Shown here: piece by piece, positions 14,587 to 23,057 of the stretch
Layout: every line of letters begins with the position of its first letter
Numbering within the stretch: position 1 is the first letter of the stretch
DNA from: JBGMEA01 sp964444065
Lineage (GTDB): Bacteria; Bacillota; Clostridia; Eubacteriales; Anaerofustaceae
DNA length: 32,097 nucleotides
Assembly: GCA_964444065.1 (NCBI GenBank)
Contig: CAYUFL010000022.1
Coordinates: 1 to 32,097 of the forward strand
Direction of reading: 5' to 3'
Notes under the pieces: model-generated
What the model was told of the DNA's origin: nothing
The model's database searches: none
The model's input: the letters and a program-made list of their open reading frames with translations, nothing else
Translations under genes and position numbers: made by a program

Positions 14587-15597
14587 ATGCACATGGCGGA
14601 TGCTCTTGTCTCTCCTGTAGTCGGGGGAGTAATGCTCGCGGTCAGCGCAGGCGCTGTCGTATATGCTGCGACAAAAATCAAAAAAGATGAACTGGATGAA
14701 AAGAAAGTTCCCCTGATGGGAATTATGGGGGCATTTGTGTTTGCGGCGCAAATGATTAACTTCACCGTTCCCGGAACCGGATCCAGCGGACATATCGGAG
14801 GAGGGATCCTGCTTGCTGCCCTGTTGGGCGCAAACCCGGCATTTCTGACAATTACGGCAGTGTTGATCATTCAGGCTCTATTTTTCGGCGACGGTGGACT
14901 TTTGGCATTGGGGTGCAATATTTTTAATATGGGAATCATTCCTTGTTTCTTAATCTATCCTCTGATTTTCAGACCGATTATCAAGAAAGGATTCGGCGGA
15001 AAAAATCTTTCTTTTGCATCGATTTTATCCGTCATGGTAGGACTGGAACTCGGTGCATTCTGCGTCGTGCTTGAGACGCAGTTCTCCGGAATTACGGAAC
15101 TTCCGTTCGGTACGTTCGTGGCTTTAATGTTACCGATTCATTTGGCGATCGGTCTTGTGGAAGGAATTGTTACCTCGGGGGTTTTGATGTTTGTAAATAA
15201 GGTCAGACCCGAGATACTGAACAGCGCATTTGACAAAACGAAACTGGGATCGGTGTCCATCAAGAAAGTCGCATTGATTCTTACGCTTGCTGCGGTGGTA
15301 ATCGGAGGCGGATTGTCTCTGCTCGCATCTGCTTATCCGGACGGGCTTGAATGGTCCATGCAAGGTGTGACAGGATCAACGGAGCTGGAAAGCTCATCTC
15401 AGGTACATGATACAGCCAGCGAGATTCAGGAGAGTACGGCGATATTGCCTGATTACAGCTTTAAATCCGACAGCGAAAATATTCTTGGCACAAGTACCTC
15501 CGGTATCGTCGGAGGCACGATGACGCTTGCATTGGCGGGAGCTGCAGGGTTGACGATATCTGCTGTGAAAAAGCGCAAACAGGCGAAAGAGGCTTAA
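14587..15597 (+). CDS. cbiM: Energy-coupling factor Co/Ni transporter substrate-binding protein CbiM with CbiN-like tail
   Basis: The substrate-specific membrane component of a cobalt or nickel ECF importer. The mature N-terminus Met-His-Met is the known metal-binding start (N-terminal amine and His2), and a second conserved histidine lies in SSGHIGGG (His69). The N-terminal 210 residues have about seven membrane segments. The C-terminal part has another membrane segment, the PDGLEW motif of CbiN/NikN (PDGLE domain), an outer loop, and a final membrane helix with a basic tail, so CbiM and CbiN functions are fused. The ATG at 14587 has TAGGAGGT about seven bases upstream; an in-frame TTG at 14581 would put residues before the essential His2. 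cbiQ and cbiO follow after a terminator. Confidence 0.93.
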   Translation: MHMADALVSPVVGGVMLAVSAGAVVYAATKIKKDELDEKKVPLMGIMGAFVFAAQMINFTVPGTGSSGHIGGGILLAALLGANPAFLTITAVLIIQALFFGDGGLLALGCNIFNMGIIPCFLIYPLIFRPIIKKGFGGKNLSFASILSVMVGLELGAFCVVLETQFSGITELPFGTFVALMLPIHLAIGLVEGIVTSGVLMFVNKVRPEILNSAFDKTKLGSVSIKKVALILTLAAVVIGGGLSLLASAYPDGLEWSMQGVTGSTELESSSQVHDTASEIQESTAILPDYSFKSDSENILGTSTSGIVGGTMTLALAGAAGLTISAVKKRKQAKEA

Positions 15598-15631
15598 TGG
15601 CAAAAACAGCTTACAACAGATGATTCAAATT

Positions 15632-15661
15632 CTCATCCCCACAACAGGGGATGAGTTTTTC
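15632..15661 (+). terminator. Rho-independent terminator between cbiM and cbiQ
   Basis: A perfect nine-base-pair stem (15632-15640 with 15647-15655), a six-base loop and a T tract. It may reduce rather than abolish transcription into cbiQ, setting component ratios. Confidence 0.88.
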
Positions 15662-15706
15662 TTTCTCTTTCACTGCAAGTAACGATTCCAAAAGATTATG
15701 CAAATA

Positions 15707-15715
15707 TGCTATACT
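15707..15715 (+). promoter_or_regulatory. Extended -10 promoter of cbiQ-cbiO
   Basis: TGC followed by TATACT (15710-15715). The preceding bases repeat the AAATATGC seen in front of yicC. No good -35 is visible. Confidence 0.5.
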
Positions 15716-15744
15716 GGATGCAACCTGAACGAAACGGAGATAAA

Positions 15745-16542
15745 ATGCCAAATTTAAAAACAGCAGCCGCAAGCATCAATAAACTTGACGAATTGGCGAA
15801 AAATAATTCTGTCATTCACAAACTGCATCCGAATGTGAAATTGCTGGTAACGTTCGTTTATTTGGTTGCGGTGATATCATTCGACCGATATGCGGTCGGT
15901 CAGCTCCTGCCATATGTGTTTTATATTGCCGTGATGATGGCATTGGCGGATATTCCGTATAAACTACTGTTCAGCCGTGCTGCGATTGCGCTGCCGTTCT
16001 CTCTTTTTGCGGGAATTTCAAATATCATATTTGATCGCACAGGAGCGTTCCTGTTCTACGGATTCACCGTAACTTACGGTATGATTTCGTTTGTTTCGAT
16101 CATGCTCAAAACATTGCTTTGTGTTTCGGCTGTGCTGATTTTGATTGCCACTACGTCAATGACGGAAATCTCGTATCAATTGAACAGGATGAAAATCCCG
16201 GCAATATTGGTGATACAGCTGACGATGACATTCCGCTATATTTCCGTCCTGTTGGAAGAAGCGGGGATCATGTATACGGCTTATCTGCTGCGTTCTCCGA
16301 ATGAGAAAGGAATCCGCATGAAGGACATGGGTGCCTTTGCGGGACAACTGCTGATTCGGAGTATCGATCGTGCGGAGCGGATTTATTTCGCGATGAAGTG
16401 CAGAGGATTCAATGGGGTATATCATTTTTCGACCGCAAAAAAAGCATCGGCGAAAGATTATGCCGCTGCTGCGCTCATCGTCGGAGTGCTCGTACTGATG
16501 AGGGTATACAACATCAGCCTTTTGCTGGGCGCAATCGTATAA
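15745..16542 (+). CDS. cbiQ: ECF transporter transmembrane protein CbiQ
   Basis: The T component (EcfT/CbiQ) that couples the ATPase to CbiM in the membrane. It is 265 residues with about five or six hydrophobic segments. Two cytoplasmic helices carry the coupling motifs of the family, with RSIDRAERIYFAMKCRGF as the clear C-terminal Ala-Arg-Gly-type signature. The start at 15745 has GGAGA close by and matches the family N-terminus (HKLHPNVKLL follows). cbiO lies 20 bases downstream. The gene has its own candidate promoter after the cbiM terminator. Confidence 0.92.
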   Translation: MPNLKTAAASINKLDELAKNNSVIHKLHPNVKLLVTFVYLVAVISFDRYAVGQLLPYVFYIAVMMALADIPYKLLFSRAAIALPFSLFAGISNIIFDRTGAFLFYGFTVTYGMISFVSIMLKTLLCVSAVLILIATTSMTEISYQLNRMKIPAILVIQLTMTFRYISVLLEEAGIMYTAYLLRSPNEKGIRMKDMGAFAGQLLIRSIDRAERIYFAMKCRGFNGVYHFSTAKKASAKDYAAAALIVGVLVLMRVYNISLLLGAIV

Positions 16543-16562
16543 TAGAATCGGAGGATACTTCT

Positions 16563-17294
16563 TTGATCGAAATAAAAGAATTAAGCGTAATATATCCGGA
16601 CGGCAAAAAAGCGCTGGATCATATCAATATTACACTGCAAGACGGGGAAAGTGTTGCGTTGGTTGGTGCAAACGGTGCGGGAAAGTCGTCTTTACTGCTT
16701 TCTCTTGTGGGAGTGATTCATCCGGAAAAAGGAGAAATTCTTGTTGACGGACTGACAGTCAACAAGAAAAATATGAATCAAATAAGAGAAAAAATCGGGA
16801 TCGTATTTCAGAATCCCGATGAAATGCTCTTTATGACAAGGGTGTATGACGATATCGCGTTCGGTCCGCGCAACTATCAACTCCCCGAAGAAACAGTCGA
16901 ACTTCGTGTGGATCAGGCTCTTGCGGATCTGCATATCGATCACTTGAAGGATCGTTCGCCCCATAAACTGTCCGGCGGAGAAAAACGAAGCGTTGCGATT
17001 GCATGTGTGCTTTCGATGAATCCATCCGTGATTTTATTGGATGAGCCGTCGTCGTTTCTCGATCCGAGTGCGCGGCGGAATATGATGCATACGCTTTCAT
17101 CGCTGCGGCTGACCAAACTGATAGCGACGCATGATCTGGACATGGCACTGGAATTGTGCGAACGGGTCATCGTTCTGAAAGGCGGTGTTGTGTTTGCCGA
17201 TGGAGACTGCCGCCAAATTCTGACCGATGAGACGTTGATGAAAGAATGCGGGTTGGAATTGCCTTTTTGCTGTCAGAATATGCCGTCTTGCTGA
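16563..17294 (+). CDS. cbiO: ECF cobalt/nickel transporter ATP-binding protein CbiO
   Basis: The ATPase of the cobalt/nickel ECF importer, 243 residues. Walker A GANGAGKSS (about residues 36-44), the Q-loop in IVFQNPDEMLFM, the signature LSGGEKRSVAIA, Walker B VILLDEPSSFLDP and the H-loop LIATHDLDMALE are intact. The start is a TTG at 16563 with GGAGG eight bases before it; no ATG gives a better N-terminus. With only one ATPase gene, the complex would use a CbiO homodimer. No cobalamin synthesis or nickel enzyme gene is near to separate cobalt from nickel as substrate. Confidence 0.94.
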   Translation: MIEIKELSVIYPDGKKALDHINITLQDGESVALVGANGAGKSSLLLSLVGVIHPEKGEILVDGLTVNKKNMNQIREKIGIVFQNPDEMLFMTRVYDDIAFGPRNYQLPEETVELRVDQALADLHIDHLKDRSPHKLSGGEKRSVAIACVLSMNPSVILLDEPSSFLDPSARRNMMHTLSSLRLTKLIATHDLDMALELCERVIVLKGGVVFADGDCRQILTDETLMKECGLELPFCCQNMPSC

Positions 17295-17314
17295 ACAGAC
17301 GCGGATTAGTCTGT
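17295..17314. terminator. Possible weak terminator between convergent cbiO and plsC-like genes
   Basis: A six-base-pair stem (17295-17300 with 17309-17314) lies across the 11-base gap between the two convergent stop codons. It is followed on the plus strand by only three T, so it is weak. Confidence 0.3.
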
Positions 17315-18481
17315 GTTTCCGCTTAAAATCCGATAGGCATCTTCCCACATGGTCGCAGAGAGTGTTTTGCTGCAGGGGTCAAATCGATATTTGATCTTCT
17401 GATAATAAAAATCGATCATGTTTCGTTTGGATAATGTCAGTCCCTTGATATCTCTGAAGAGAAAAACACTGTTCGCACATTCACCTGTCAATTCAAATCG
17501 ATCGTAATAAAGACGGACGGTTCCGCTGTCTGTCTTTTTAAATTTCGCGCGTTTTCCGCGTTCTCGATAAAGGTCAATCTTACGTTCAAAAAGAACGATA
17601 TCGCGTTCGCTGATGTTGACGAAGCTTTGTATGTTTTTTTTGCAGAATTCGCGCCATTGATGCGGTGTATCGTAATAGAAAGGAAACGGTTCAATCGGAT
17701 TCAGAAATCCGAATTTATCGAATTTTACACGATAATCGCATGCGGAACATCGAAAGATGTCATTTTCGGAGATCATGGTTTCGAATTTTCCGCAGTGCGG
17801 ACAGCAGTACAGAATCAGCTCCAGTCGCTGAGCAAGCTTTCTGCCCGGATAAGAAATCGGGTGGGTACGCTGTGCGTCGTTGTCATCGTGCGCAAGTGCG
17901 CAGGCAAGAATACGTTCGATTTCGGCAACGGGCAGTTGGGTAATTTTCTCTGTCGTCAGGGTCAGTCTATAAGTGAGTGTCATCGGTCCTCTGCGATGAT
18001 GCTGCCCCCATCGCGGCATAGAAAGGTAACCTCCCTGCGTAGTAACGACGACGACGGGCACTTTCAGAAGCTTGACCAATTTCGCTGTGCCGGGCAGCAA
18101 TTCGTCTGTAAAACCGTCCCAATTGCGGTATCCTTCCGGGAAAATCCCGACCGCCTTTTCGTCTTTTACGCATTTGACCAGTGTTTTTATTACCGAGACG
18201 TCGCTGACAAATTTTGCTTTCGGGATGCAACCTCCCTTTTTTGCGAGAAATGCAACGAGTTTGTTCCGAAAGTAAAGATCACTTGTGACGTATCGAATTG
18301 CTTCCTTCATTCCGAAACCGACAAGGAATGCATCAAAAACGGTATTGTGGTTCCCTATGATAAAATAGGGAGCCTTGATCTCTTTTGTTAACCCGAAATA
18401 TTCATATTTTGCTCTGCACAAGAAAATGACGATTCTGCTTGTCAGCAGTTTCGTCGCATTGTGCCAGGATTCTACGCTCAT
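17306..18481 (-). CDS. PlsC-family acyltransferase fused to a zinc ribbon
   Basis: A 391-residue protein. The N-terminal 200 residues are a 1-acylglycerol-3-phosphate O-acyltransferase (PlsC) domain, with the catalytic HX4D motif in NHNTVFD (His45, Asp50) and the substrate-binding FPEGYRNWDG (EGxR at 116-119). The second part begins with a zinc-ribbon pattern, CPHC (227-230) and CSAC (245-248) 14 residues apart. It continues as a soluble domain of about 140 residues that I do not recognise. Ordinary PlsC has 190-250 residues, so the tail is an addition. There is no classical membrane-spanning segment except a hydrophobic stretch near residues 15-30. The ATG at 18481 has AGGATGG upstream. The lipid substrate cannot be stated. 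Confidence 0.82.
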   Translation of the reverse strand: MSVESWHNATKLLTSRIVIFLCRAKYEYFGLTKEIKAPYFIIGNHNTVFDAFLVGFGMKEAIRYVTSDLYFRNKLVAFLAKKGGCIPKAKFVSDVSVIKTLVKCVKDEKAVGIFPEGYRNWDGFTDELLPGTAKLVKLLKVPVVVVTTQGGYLSMPRWGQHHRRGPMTLTYRLTLTTEKITQLPVAEIERILACALAHDDNDAQRTHPISYPGRKLAQRLELILYCCPHCGKFETMISENDIFRCSACDYRVKFDKFGFLNPIEPFPFYYDTPHQWREFCKKNIQSFVNISERDIVLFERKIDLYRERGKRAKFKKTDSGTVRLYYDRFELTGECANSVFLFRDIKGLTLSKRNMIDFYYQKIKYRFDPCSKTLSATMWEDAYRILSGNTD

Positions 18482-18526
18482 GGAATTACCATCCTATCGT
18501 GATCGCTGTTCATATCATAGCATAAG

Positions 18527-18535
18527 TGCTATAAT
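18527..18535 (+). promoter_or_regulatory. Extended -10 promoter of nnr
   Basis: TGC directly followed by TATAAT (18530-18535), about 37 bases upstream of the nnr ATG. It lies in the 90-base gap shared with the divergent acyltransferase gene. Confidence 0.6.
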
Positions 18536-18571
18536 AAATCCAATACAGAAGTGTAATTTGGAGATGTTCGT

Positions 18572-20116
18572 ATGATGCTTCTGAGCGTAAAACAAATGCA
18601 GAATATTGAGCGGATATCGTCTGCCGAATATGAGATATCCGGGTATGATCTGATGCTGAATGCATCGCGGGCAATCTATGATGCTATTAAGCAATATGTG
18701 CACGATTATGACGAGAAACATTATTTGATTTTCTGCGGCAAAGGCAACAATGGCGGTGACGGATACGGTTTGGCATGGTTGATGCGCAGAGACGGACTGA
18801 AAATAAGCGTTTTTTCCGCAGGCGAACCGAAAGATGAAAACGGCGATGCGGCGGAGATGAGAAATAACTATCTGAATGCAGGAGGAGTATGTCTGCACGC
18901 GGATATATTTAACCCGGAACTGCATGCGCCTGAATCGACTGTCATTGTCGATGCCTTGTTCGGCACCGGATTCAATAAGCCGATCAGCGAGACATACGCC
19001 GCTTTGATTGAAGCGATCAATGTCAGCGGAGCATATATCATCTCCGCCGACATTCCGAGCGGACTGAACTGTGATAACGGACTGATCATGGGAGCAGCGG
19101 TGAAAGCAGATATGACCGTTACCTTTTGCAGAAAAAAAATTGCACATATACTGAAGCGCTCGTGTCATATCTGCGGAAATGTAATTGTTAAGGATATCGG
19201 TATTCCGCAAGAAGCTTTTGCTGAAATATATCCCAGTATTGCGCTGTTTGAAGAGAATGATGCTGAATTTGCACTGCCGAAAAACAAGATTGACGAACAC
19301 AAAGGCAGCAGCGGAAAAGTGCTTGTCATCGGTGGGAGCCGTACGATGTCTGGAGCACCCGTGTTGTCGGCAACGGCGGCATTGCGCAGCGGGGCGGGTA
19401 TCGTGAAATTGCTTATTCCCGAAGGTGTTTTTATCCCTGTTGTATCAAAAACGACAGAGTTGATGTGCGTGCCGATGAAGGAATCGATATTCGGTACGTT
19501 CTCGAAAAACAATCTGAATGAAATCCTCGAATCGCTGCATCTTTTTGATGCGATCGTGCTCGGATGCGGTATGTCGGTGGATGAAGATACGAGAACACTT
19601 GTGAACGGGATTATTTCGAATTGTACTGTTCCGATGGTACTTGACGCCGATGGACTGAATATACTTGCAAACAGCCCCGATCTGCTTTATCATGCGCAAT
19701 GCGATATCGTTTTGACACCGCATGAAGTGGAAATGTCGCGTCTTTGCGATATGCCGAAAACAGCAATTGAAACCGACCGTATTGGAGTCGCAAGAGATTT
19801 TGCGCGGAAATACGCCTGTACGGTTGTACTGAAAGGCGCAAACACCATCACGGCTTCAGCCGAAGGCGATATATTCATCAATTCCTCAGGGAATCCGGGG
19901 ATGGCGACGGCAGGCAGCGGTGATGCGCTTTCCGGCGTGATCGGGGCATTCCTTGCGCGTGGACTTGATCCGTTTCGTGCGGCTTCTGCAGGTGTATATG
20001 TTCACGGAACCGCCGGAGATATTGCGGCAGATCGCTTGTCTCAATACGGCATGATTGCAACGGATATTATCAGCAGTCTGCCGGCTGCGCTGAAAAAATA
20101 TGATTGTACCGATTAG
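18572..20116 (+). CDS. nnr: Bifunctional NAD(P)H-hydrate repair enzyme Nnr
   Basis: Nnr repairs damaged NADH and NADPH. Its N-terminal domain (YjeF_N, about residues 1-210) epimerises the R and S hydrates. Its C-terminal domain (about 225-514) is the ADP-dependent dehydratase of the ribokinase fold. Visible epimerase motifs are GKGNNGGDGYG and DALFGTGFNKPI. Dehydratase motifs are GSSGKVLVIGGS, VLDADGLN, LTPHEVEMSRL and the nucleotide-binding NPGMATAGSGDALSGVIGAFLA. Length matches the fused form (about 500). The ATG at 18572 follows GGAG by eight bases; an adjacent ATG at 18575 is also possible. It is transcribed divergently from the acyltransferase. Unlike many bacteria, no tsaE or acpS gene is beside it. 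Confidence 0.95.
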   Translation: MMLLSVKQMQNIERISSAEYEISGYDLMLNASRAIYDAIKQYVHDYDEKHYLIFCGKGNNGGDGYGLAWLMRRDGLKISVFSAGEPKDENGDAAEMRNNYLNAGGVCLHADIFNPELHAPESTVIVDALFGTGFNKPISETYAALIEAINVSGAYIISADIPSGLNCDNGLIMGAAVKADMTVTFCRKKIAHILKRSCHICGNVIVKDIGIPQEAFAEIYPSIALFEENDAEFALPKNKIDEHKGSSGKVLVIGGSRTMSGAPVLSATAALRSGAGIVKLLIPEGVFIPVVSKTTELMCVPMKESIFGTFSKNNLNEILESLHLFDAIVLGCGMSVDEDTRTLVNGIISNCTVPMVLDADGLNILANSPDLLYHAQCDIVLTPHEVEMSRLCDMPKTAIETDRIGVARDFARKYACTVVLKGANTITASAEGDIFINSSGNPGMATAGSGDALSGVIGAFLARGLDPFRAASAGVYVHGTAGDIAADRLSQYGMIATDIISSLPAALKKYDCTD

Positions 20117-20198
20117 CGAGATTTGTTTTGAATAGAAACAATGAGTTCAATAGTATTCTTGATCTTTTTGTTCAGAATAGAGATAGGATAGCAGGACA

Positions 20199-21269
20199 AT
20201 GGAAGAGAAAATGAAGAATCAATTGCGTGAAATAATTGCGCCTTTACTGAATTGGTATGATAGAAATGCACGTATTCTTCCATGGCGAAGCGAACCGACG
20301 CCGTACCGTGTCTGGATATCGGAAATTATGCTGCAACAGACGCGTGTGGAAGCGGTTAAGCCTTATTTTGAACGGTTTATTTCCGTGTTTCCGGATGTAC
20401 CCTCCCTTGCGCGAGCAGAGTTGCAGCAGGTATACAAGCTTTGGGAAGGGCTCGGGTATTACAGCAGAGCAAGAAATCTTCATCTTGCGGCGAACAGGAT
20501 CGTAGATTCATTCTGCGGAGAAGTACCCTCTGTGTATGATCAACTGCTCGGTTTGCCCGGTATCGGGGAATACACGGCGGCAGCGATCGCATCAATTGCG
20601 TATAACCGGAAATATGCAGTTGTTGACGGAAATGTCCTGCGCGTTGTCAGCCGATTCACTGCGAGCCGTGAGGATGTGACGAAGCAACAGACCAAAAAAG
20701 AGATGAAACAGACATTGGAACAGATCATGCCCGAAGCCCGCGCGGGGGATTTCAATCAGGCGATGATGGAGCTCGGGGCGACCGTGTGTCTGCCAAACGG
20801 GATGCCTCTGTGTGAAAAGTGTTCTTTCAGTACGTTGTGCGAAGCGCGGGATCTTGGTATTATTGGAGAACTGCCGATGAAAAGTGCGAAAAAGCCGCGC
20901 AAAAAGATGGAATATACCGTCTTGCTTTTTGCGTGCGAAAATCGTACGGCGATTCGGAAGCGTACGGATAAGGGCTTGCTGGGAGGTCTTTGGCAATTCC
21001 CTATGATCGAAGGACATTTGGATGTGCCTGAATTAAACGAATGGCTGACGGTGCACAACATACAAGCAAAAGCAACCACCGCCCTTGGCGCGGCAAGGCA
21101 TGTTTTTACGCATATTGAGTGGCATATGATCGGCTATCTGATTCCAATTGATCAGTGTTTCGAGCAAGAGAGCCTGATATGGGCAAACAAGAGTGAGCTG
21201 GAGCATATTTATCCGATTCCAAATGCATTTTCGTATTATTTAAAAGAGATAAAAAAACAGTTGGAATAA
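20199..21269 (+). CDS. mutY: Adenine DNA glycosylase MutY
   Basis: MutY removes adenine mispaired with 8-oxoguanine, complementing the OGG1-like enzyme at the start of the window. The catalytic Glu42 lies in SEIMLQQTR, the helix-hairpin-helix is LPGIGEYTA, and the catalytic Asp143 is in VVDGNVLR. A [4Fe-4S] cluster is bound by Cys197, Cys205, Cys208 and Cys214; the first spacing is seven residues instead of the six in E. coli MutY. The C-terminal NUDIX-like domain (about 235-350), which reads the 8-oxoguanine strand, includes RTDKGLLGGLWQFP. The length of 356 residues is normal. The start at 20199 (AGGACA upstream) is preferred; ATG 20211 would also work. Confidence 0.95.
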   Translation: MEEKMKNQLREIIAPLLNWYDRNARILPWRSEPTPYRVWISEIMLQQTRVEAVKPYFERFISVFPDVPSLARAELQQVYKLWEGLGYYSRARNLHLAANRIVDSFCGEVPSVYDQLLGLPGIGEYTAAAIASIAYNRKYAVVDGNVLRVVSRFTASREDVTKQQTKKEMKQTLEQIMPEARAGDFNQAMMELGATVCLPNGMPLCEKCSFSTLCEARDLGIIGELPMKSAKKPRKKMEYTVLLFACENRTAIRKRTDKGLLGGLWQFPMIEGHLDVPELNEWLTVHNIQAKATTALGAARHVFTHIEWHMIGYLIPIDQCFEQESLIWANKSELEHIYPIPNAFSYYLKEIKKQLE

Positions 21270-21304
21270 CAGACTGCGTTGATAAGCGTGCGGTCTGTTT
21301 TTGA
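21268..21304 (+). terminator. Rho-independent terminator of mutY
   Basis: A stem pairing AACAGAC (21268-21274) with GTCTGTT (21292-21299 region), with a larger inner loop, followed by a run of T. It overlaps the mutY stop codon. Confidence 0.75.
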
Positions 21305-21334
21305 ATGCGATTCACCATTGCCGCTTCGAAAGGG

Positions 21335-21363
21335 TTGCGAAACAGTACGGATCGGTTTATAAT
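21335..21363 (+). promoter_or_regulatory. Promoter of the sufCB operon
   Basis: TTGCGA (21335-21340), a 17-base spacer and a perfect TATAAT (21358-21363). The sufC ATG lies 30 bases downstream. I see no clear IscR- or SufR-type operator in it. Confidence 0.75.
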
Positions 21364-21392
21364 TTAAATTAGAATGAATTTAGGAGATTAAT

Positions 21393-22130
21393 ATGCTGGA
21401 ACTGAAAAATATAACTTTTGAAGTGGAAGAAAATGGAAATCGTTCCAAAATCATCGATGATCTGAGTTTTCAGGTCGAAGCAGGAAAATTCGTTGTGATC
21501 ACAGGTCCGAACGGCGGCGGAAAATCCACAACTGCAAGATTGATTATGGGAATTGAACAGCCGACATCGGGGCAAATCCTTTTTGACGGCGAAGATATCA
21601 CGCATCAAACAGTTACCGAACATGCAAAACTGGGAATCGGCTACGCTTTTCAGCAACCGCCTCGTTTCAAAGGACTGACGGTAAGAAAACTGTTGGAACT
21701 TGCTCACGGTGAACCATTGAAAGATGACCGCTGCTGCGATTATTTGACAAAAGTAGGTCTTTGCTCCAAAGACTATCTCGACAGAGAAGTGGATTCGTCC
21801 CTTTCCGGCGGAGAAGTCAAGCGGATTGAAATCGCGACACTGATGGCCAGAAAATTGAGGCTGGCAATCTATGACGAACCGGAAGCAGGCATCGACCTGT
21901 GGAGTTTTACCATGCTGGTGAACAATTTCAAACACATGAGCAGCAACATTCATGAAAGCGTCATTATTATCTCGCATCAGGAACGGATCATGCAGTTGGC
22001 GGACGAAATCATCATCATCGCAAACGGTAAGATTCGCAGCAAGGGTACAAAAGAAGAAGTTTTGCCACAACTGCTGGGGGAATTTGCCGACGATTGTGTG
22101 TACATGAAGGACGGAGGAATCACCGTATGA
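21393..22130 (+). CDS. sufC: Fe-S cluster assembly ATPase SufC
   Basis: The ABC-type ATPase of the SUF iron-sulfur assembly scaffold. Walker A GPNGGGKSTT (residues 38-47), the Q-loop in YAFQQPPRF, the signature LSGGEVKRIEIATL, Walker B LAIYDEPEAGIDLW and the H-loop ISHQE are present; EPEAGID is typical of SufC. The length of 245 residues is normal. The start at 21393 has TAGGAGA upstream. Its stop overlaps the next gene's ATG by four bases (ATGA), so the two proteins are translated together. With only one partner gene, this resembles the minimal SmsCB form described in archaea and some anaerobes. No cysteine desulfurase or SufU gene is next to it. Confidence 0.94.
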   Translation: MLELKNITFEVEENGNRSKIIDDLSFQVEAGKFVVITGPNGGGKSTTARLIMGIEQPTSGQILFDGEDITHQTVTEHAKLGIGYAFQQPPRFKGLTVRKLLELAHGEPLKDDRCCDYLTKVGLCSKDYLDREVDSSLSGGEVKRIEIATLMARKLRLAIYDEPEAGIDLWSFTMLVNNFKHMSSNIHESVIIISHQERIMQLADEIIIIANGKIRSKGTKEEVLPQLLGEFADDCVYMKDGGITV

Positions 22131-23044
22131 ATCTGATTGAACAGAACTTATTGGAATCAATTGCCGATCTGCACGGCACACCGCAAGGCGCATACAATAT
22201 CAGACGCAACGGAGAAGGCGCCGCAAGACAATCCACTGAGAATATTGTGATCGAACCGAAAACGGATAAACCCGGTATTGATATTACGATCAAGCCGTAT
22301 ACAAAAAGCGAAAGTGTCCATATTCCGGTTATTCTGACCGAAAGCGGAATTACAGATTTGGTATATAACGATTTTTATGTTGGTGAAGGTGCGGATGTTG
22401 TGATTGTAGCGGGATGCGGCATTCACAACGACGGCAGCGGAAACAGCGAACATGACGGCATTCACAATTTTCATATCGGAAAAAATGCCAGACTTCGTTA
22501 TGTCGAAAAACATTATGGAGAAGGTGACGGAAAAGGTGAACGAATCCTGAATCCGACTACAATCGTGACGATGGAGGAAGGCTCTTATTGCGAGATGGAA
22601 ATGATACAGATCAAAGGAGTTGATTCCACCGTGCGCGAAACGAGTGCACATCTGGGCAAAAACGCCAAAATGGTCATGGTGGAAAAACTGATGACACACG
22701 GGCAGCAAACCGCGAAATCCAATATGGACATTTACCTTGACGGCGAAGAATCTGTCGTGCAGATCATATCGCGTTCTGTCGCAAAAGATACATCCGAGCA
22801 GATATTTCATCCGCGGGCAATCGGCAACAACGCTTGCAGGGCACACGTGCAATGCGACTCCATTATTATGGATCATGCCAAAATTGCATCGATTCCGGAA
22901 ATTTCCGCAAATCACGCAGATGCACAGATTGTGCATGAGGCAGCAATCGGCAGAATCAACAATGATCAATTGATTAAATTGCAGACATTCGGTATGACGG
23001 ATGCCGAGGCAGAGGAAATCATTGTGCAGGGGTTCTTGAAATAG
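22127..23044 (+). CDS. SufB/SufD-family Fe-S scaffold protein (SmsB-like)
   Basis: The scaffold partner of SufC, 305 residues, much shorter than standard SufB (about 470-495). It keeps the core beta-helix and the C-terminal contact region, but lacks most of the long N-terminal domain. Cluster-related residues are visible: Cys243 in QCDSIIMD, which corresponds to the active cysteine of E. coli SufB, Glu259 in IPEIS, and HEAAIGRI (His270, Glu271). The C-terminus ends in the EAEEIIVQGFL block typical of SufB and SufD. The ATG at 22127 has GGAGG nine bases upstream. As the only scaffold gene, it would form a homodimer in a SufB2C2 complex. The assignment to a minimal SmsB-type protein is an inference from length and gene content. 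Confidence 0.9.
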   Translation: MNLIEQNLLESIADLHGTPQGAYNIRRNGEGAARQSTENIVIEPKTDKPGIDITIKPYTKSESVHIPVILTESGITDLVYNDFYVGEGADVVIVAGCGIHNDGSGNSEHDGIHNFHIGKNARLRYVEKHYGEGDGKGERILNPTTIVTMEEGSYCEMEMIQIKGVDSTVRETSAHLGKNAKMVMVEKLMTHGQQTAKSNMDIYLDGEESVVQIISRSVAKDTSEQIFHPRAIGNNACRAHVQCDSIIMDHAKIASIPEISANHADAQIVHEAAIGRINNDQLIKLQTFGMTDAEAEEIIVQGFLK

Positions 23045-23057
23045 AAAGAGGTATTGG

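Noticed and set aside
17627..18391. Plus-strand open frame of 254 codons inside the acyltransferase gene
   Set aside because: It is antisense to a gene with intact PlsC motifs and resembles no family; a shadow frame.
21369..22193. Long minus-strand open frame antisense to sufC
   Set aside because: sufC has all ABC ATPase motifs and a good start; the antisense frame is rich in Phe, Cys and His as expected from reverse reading.
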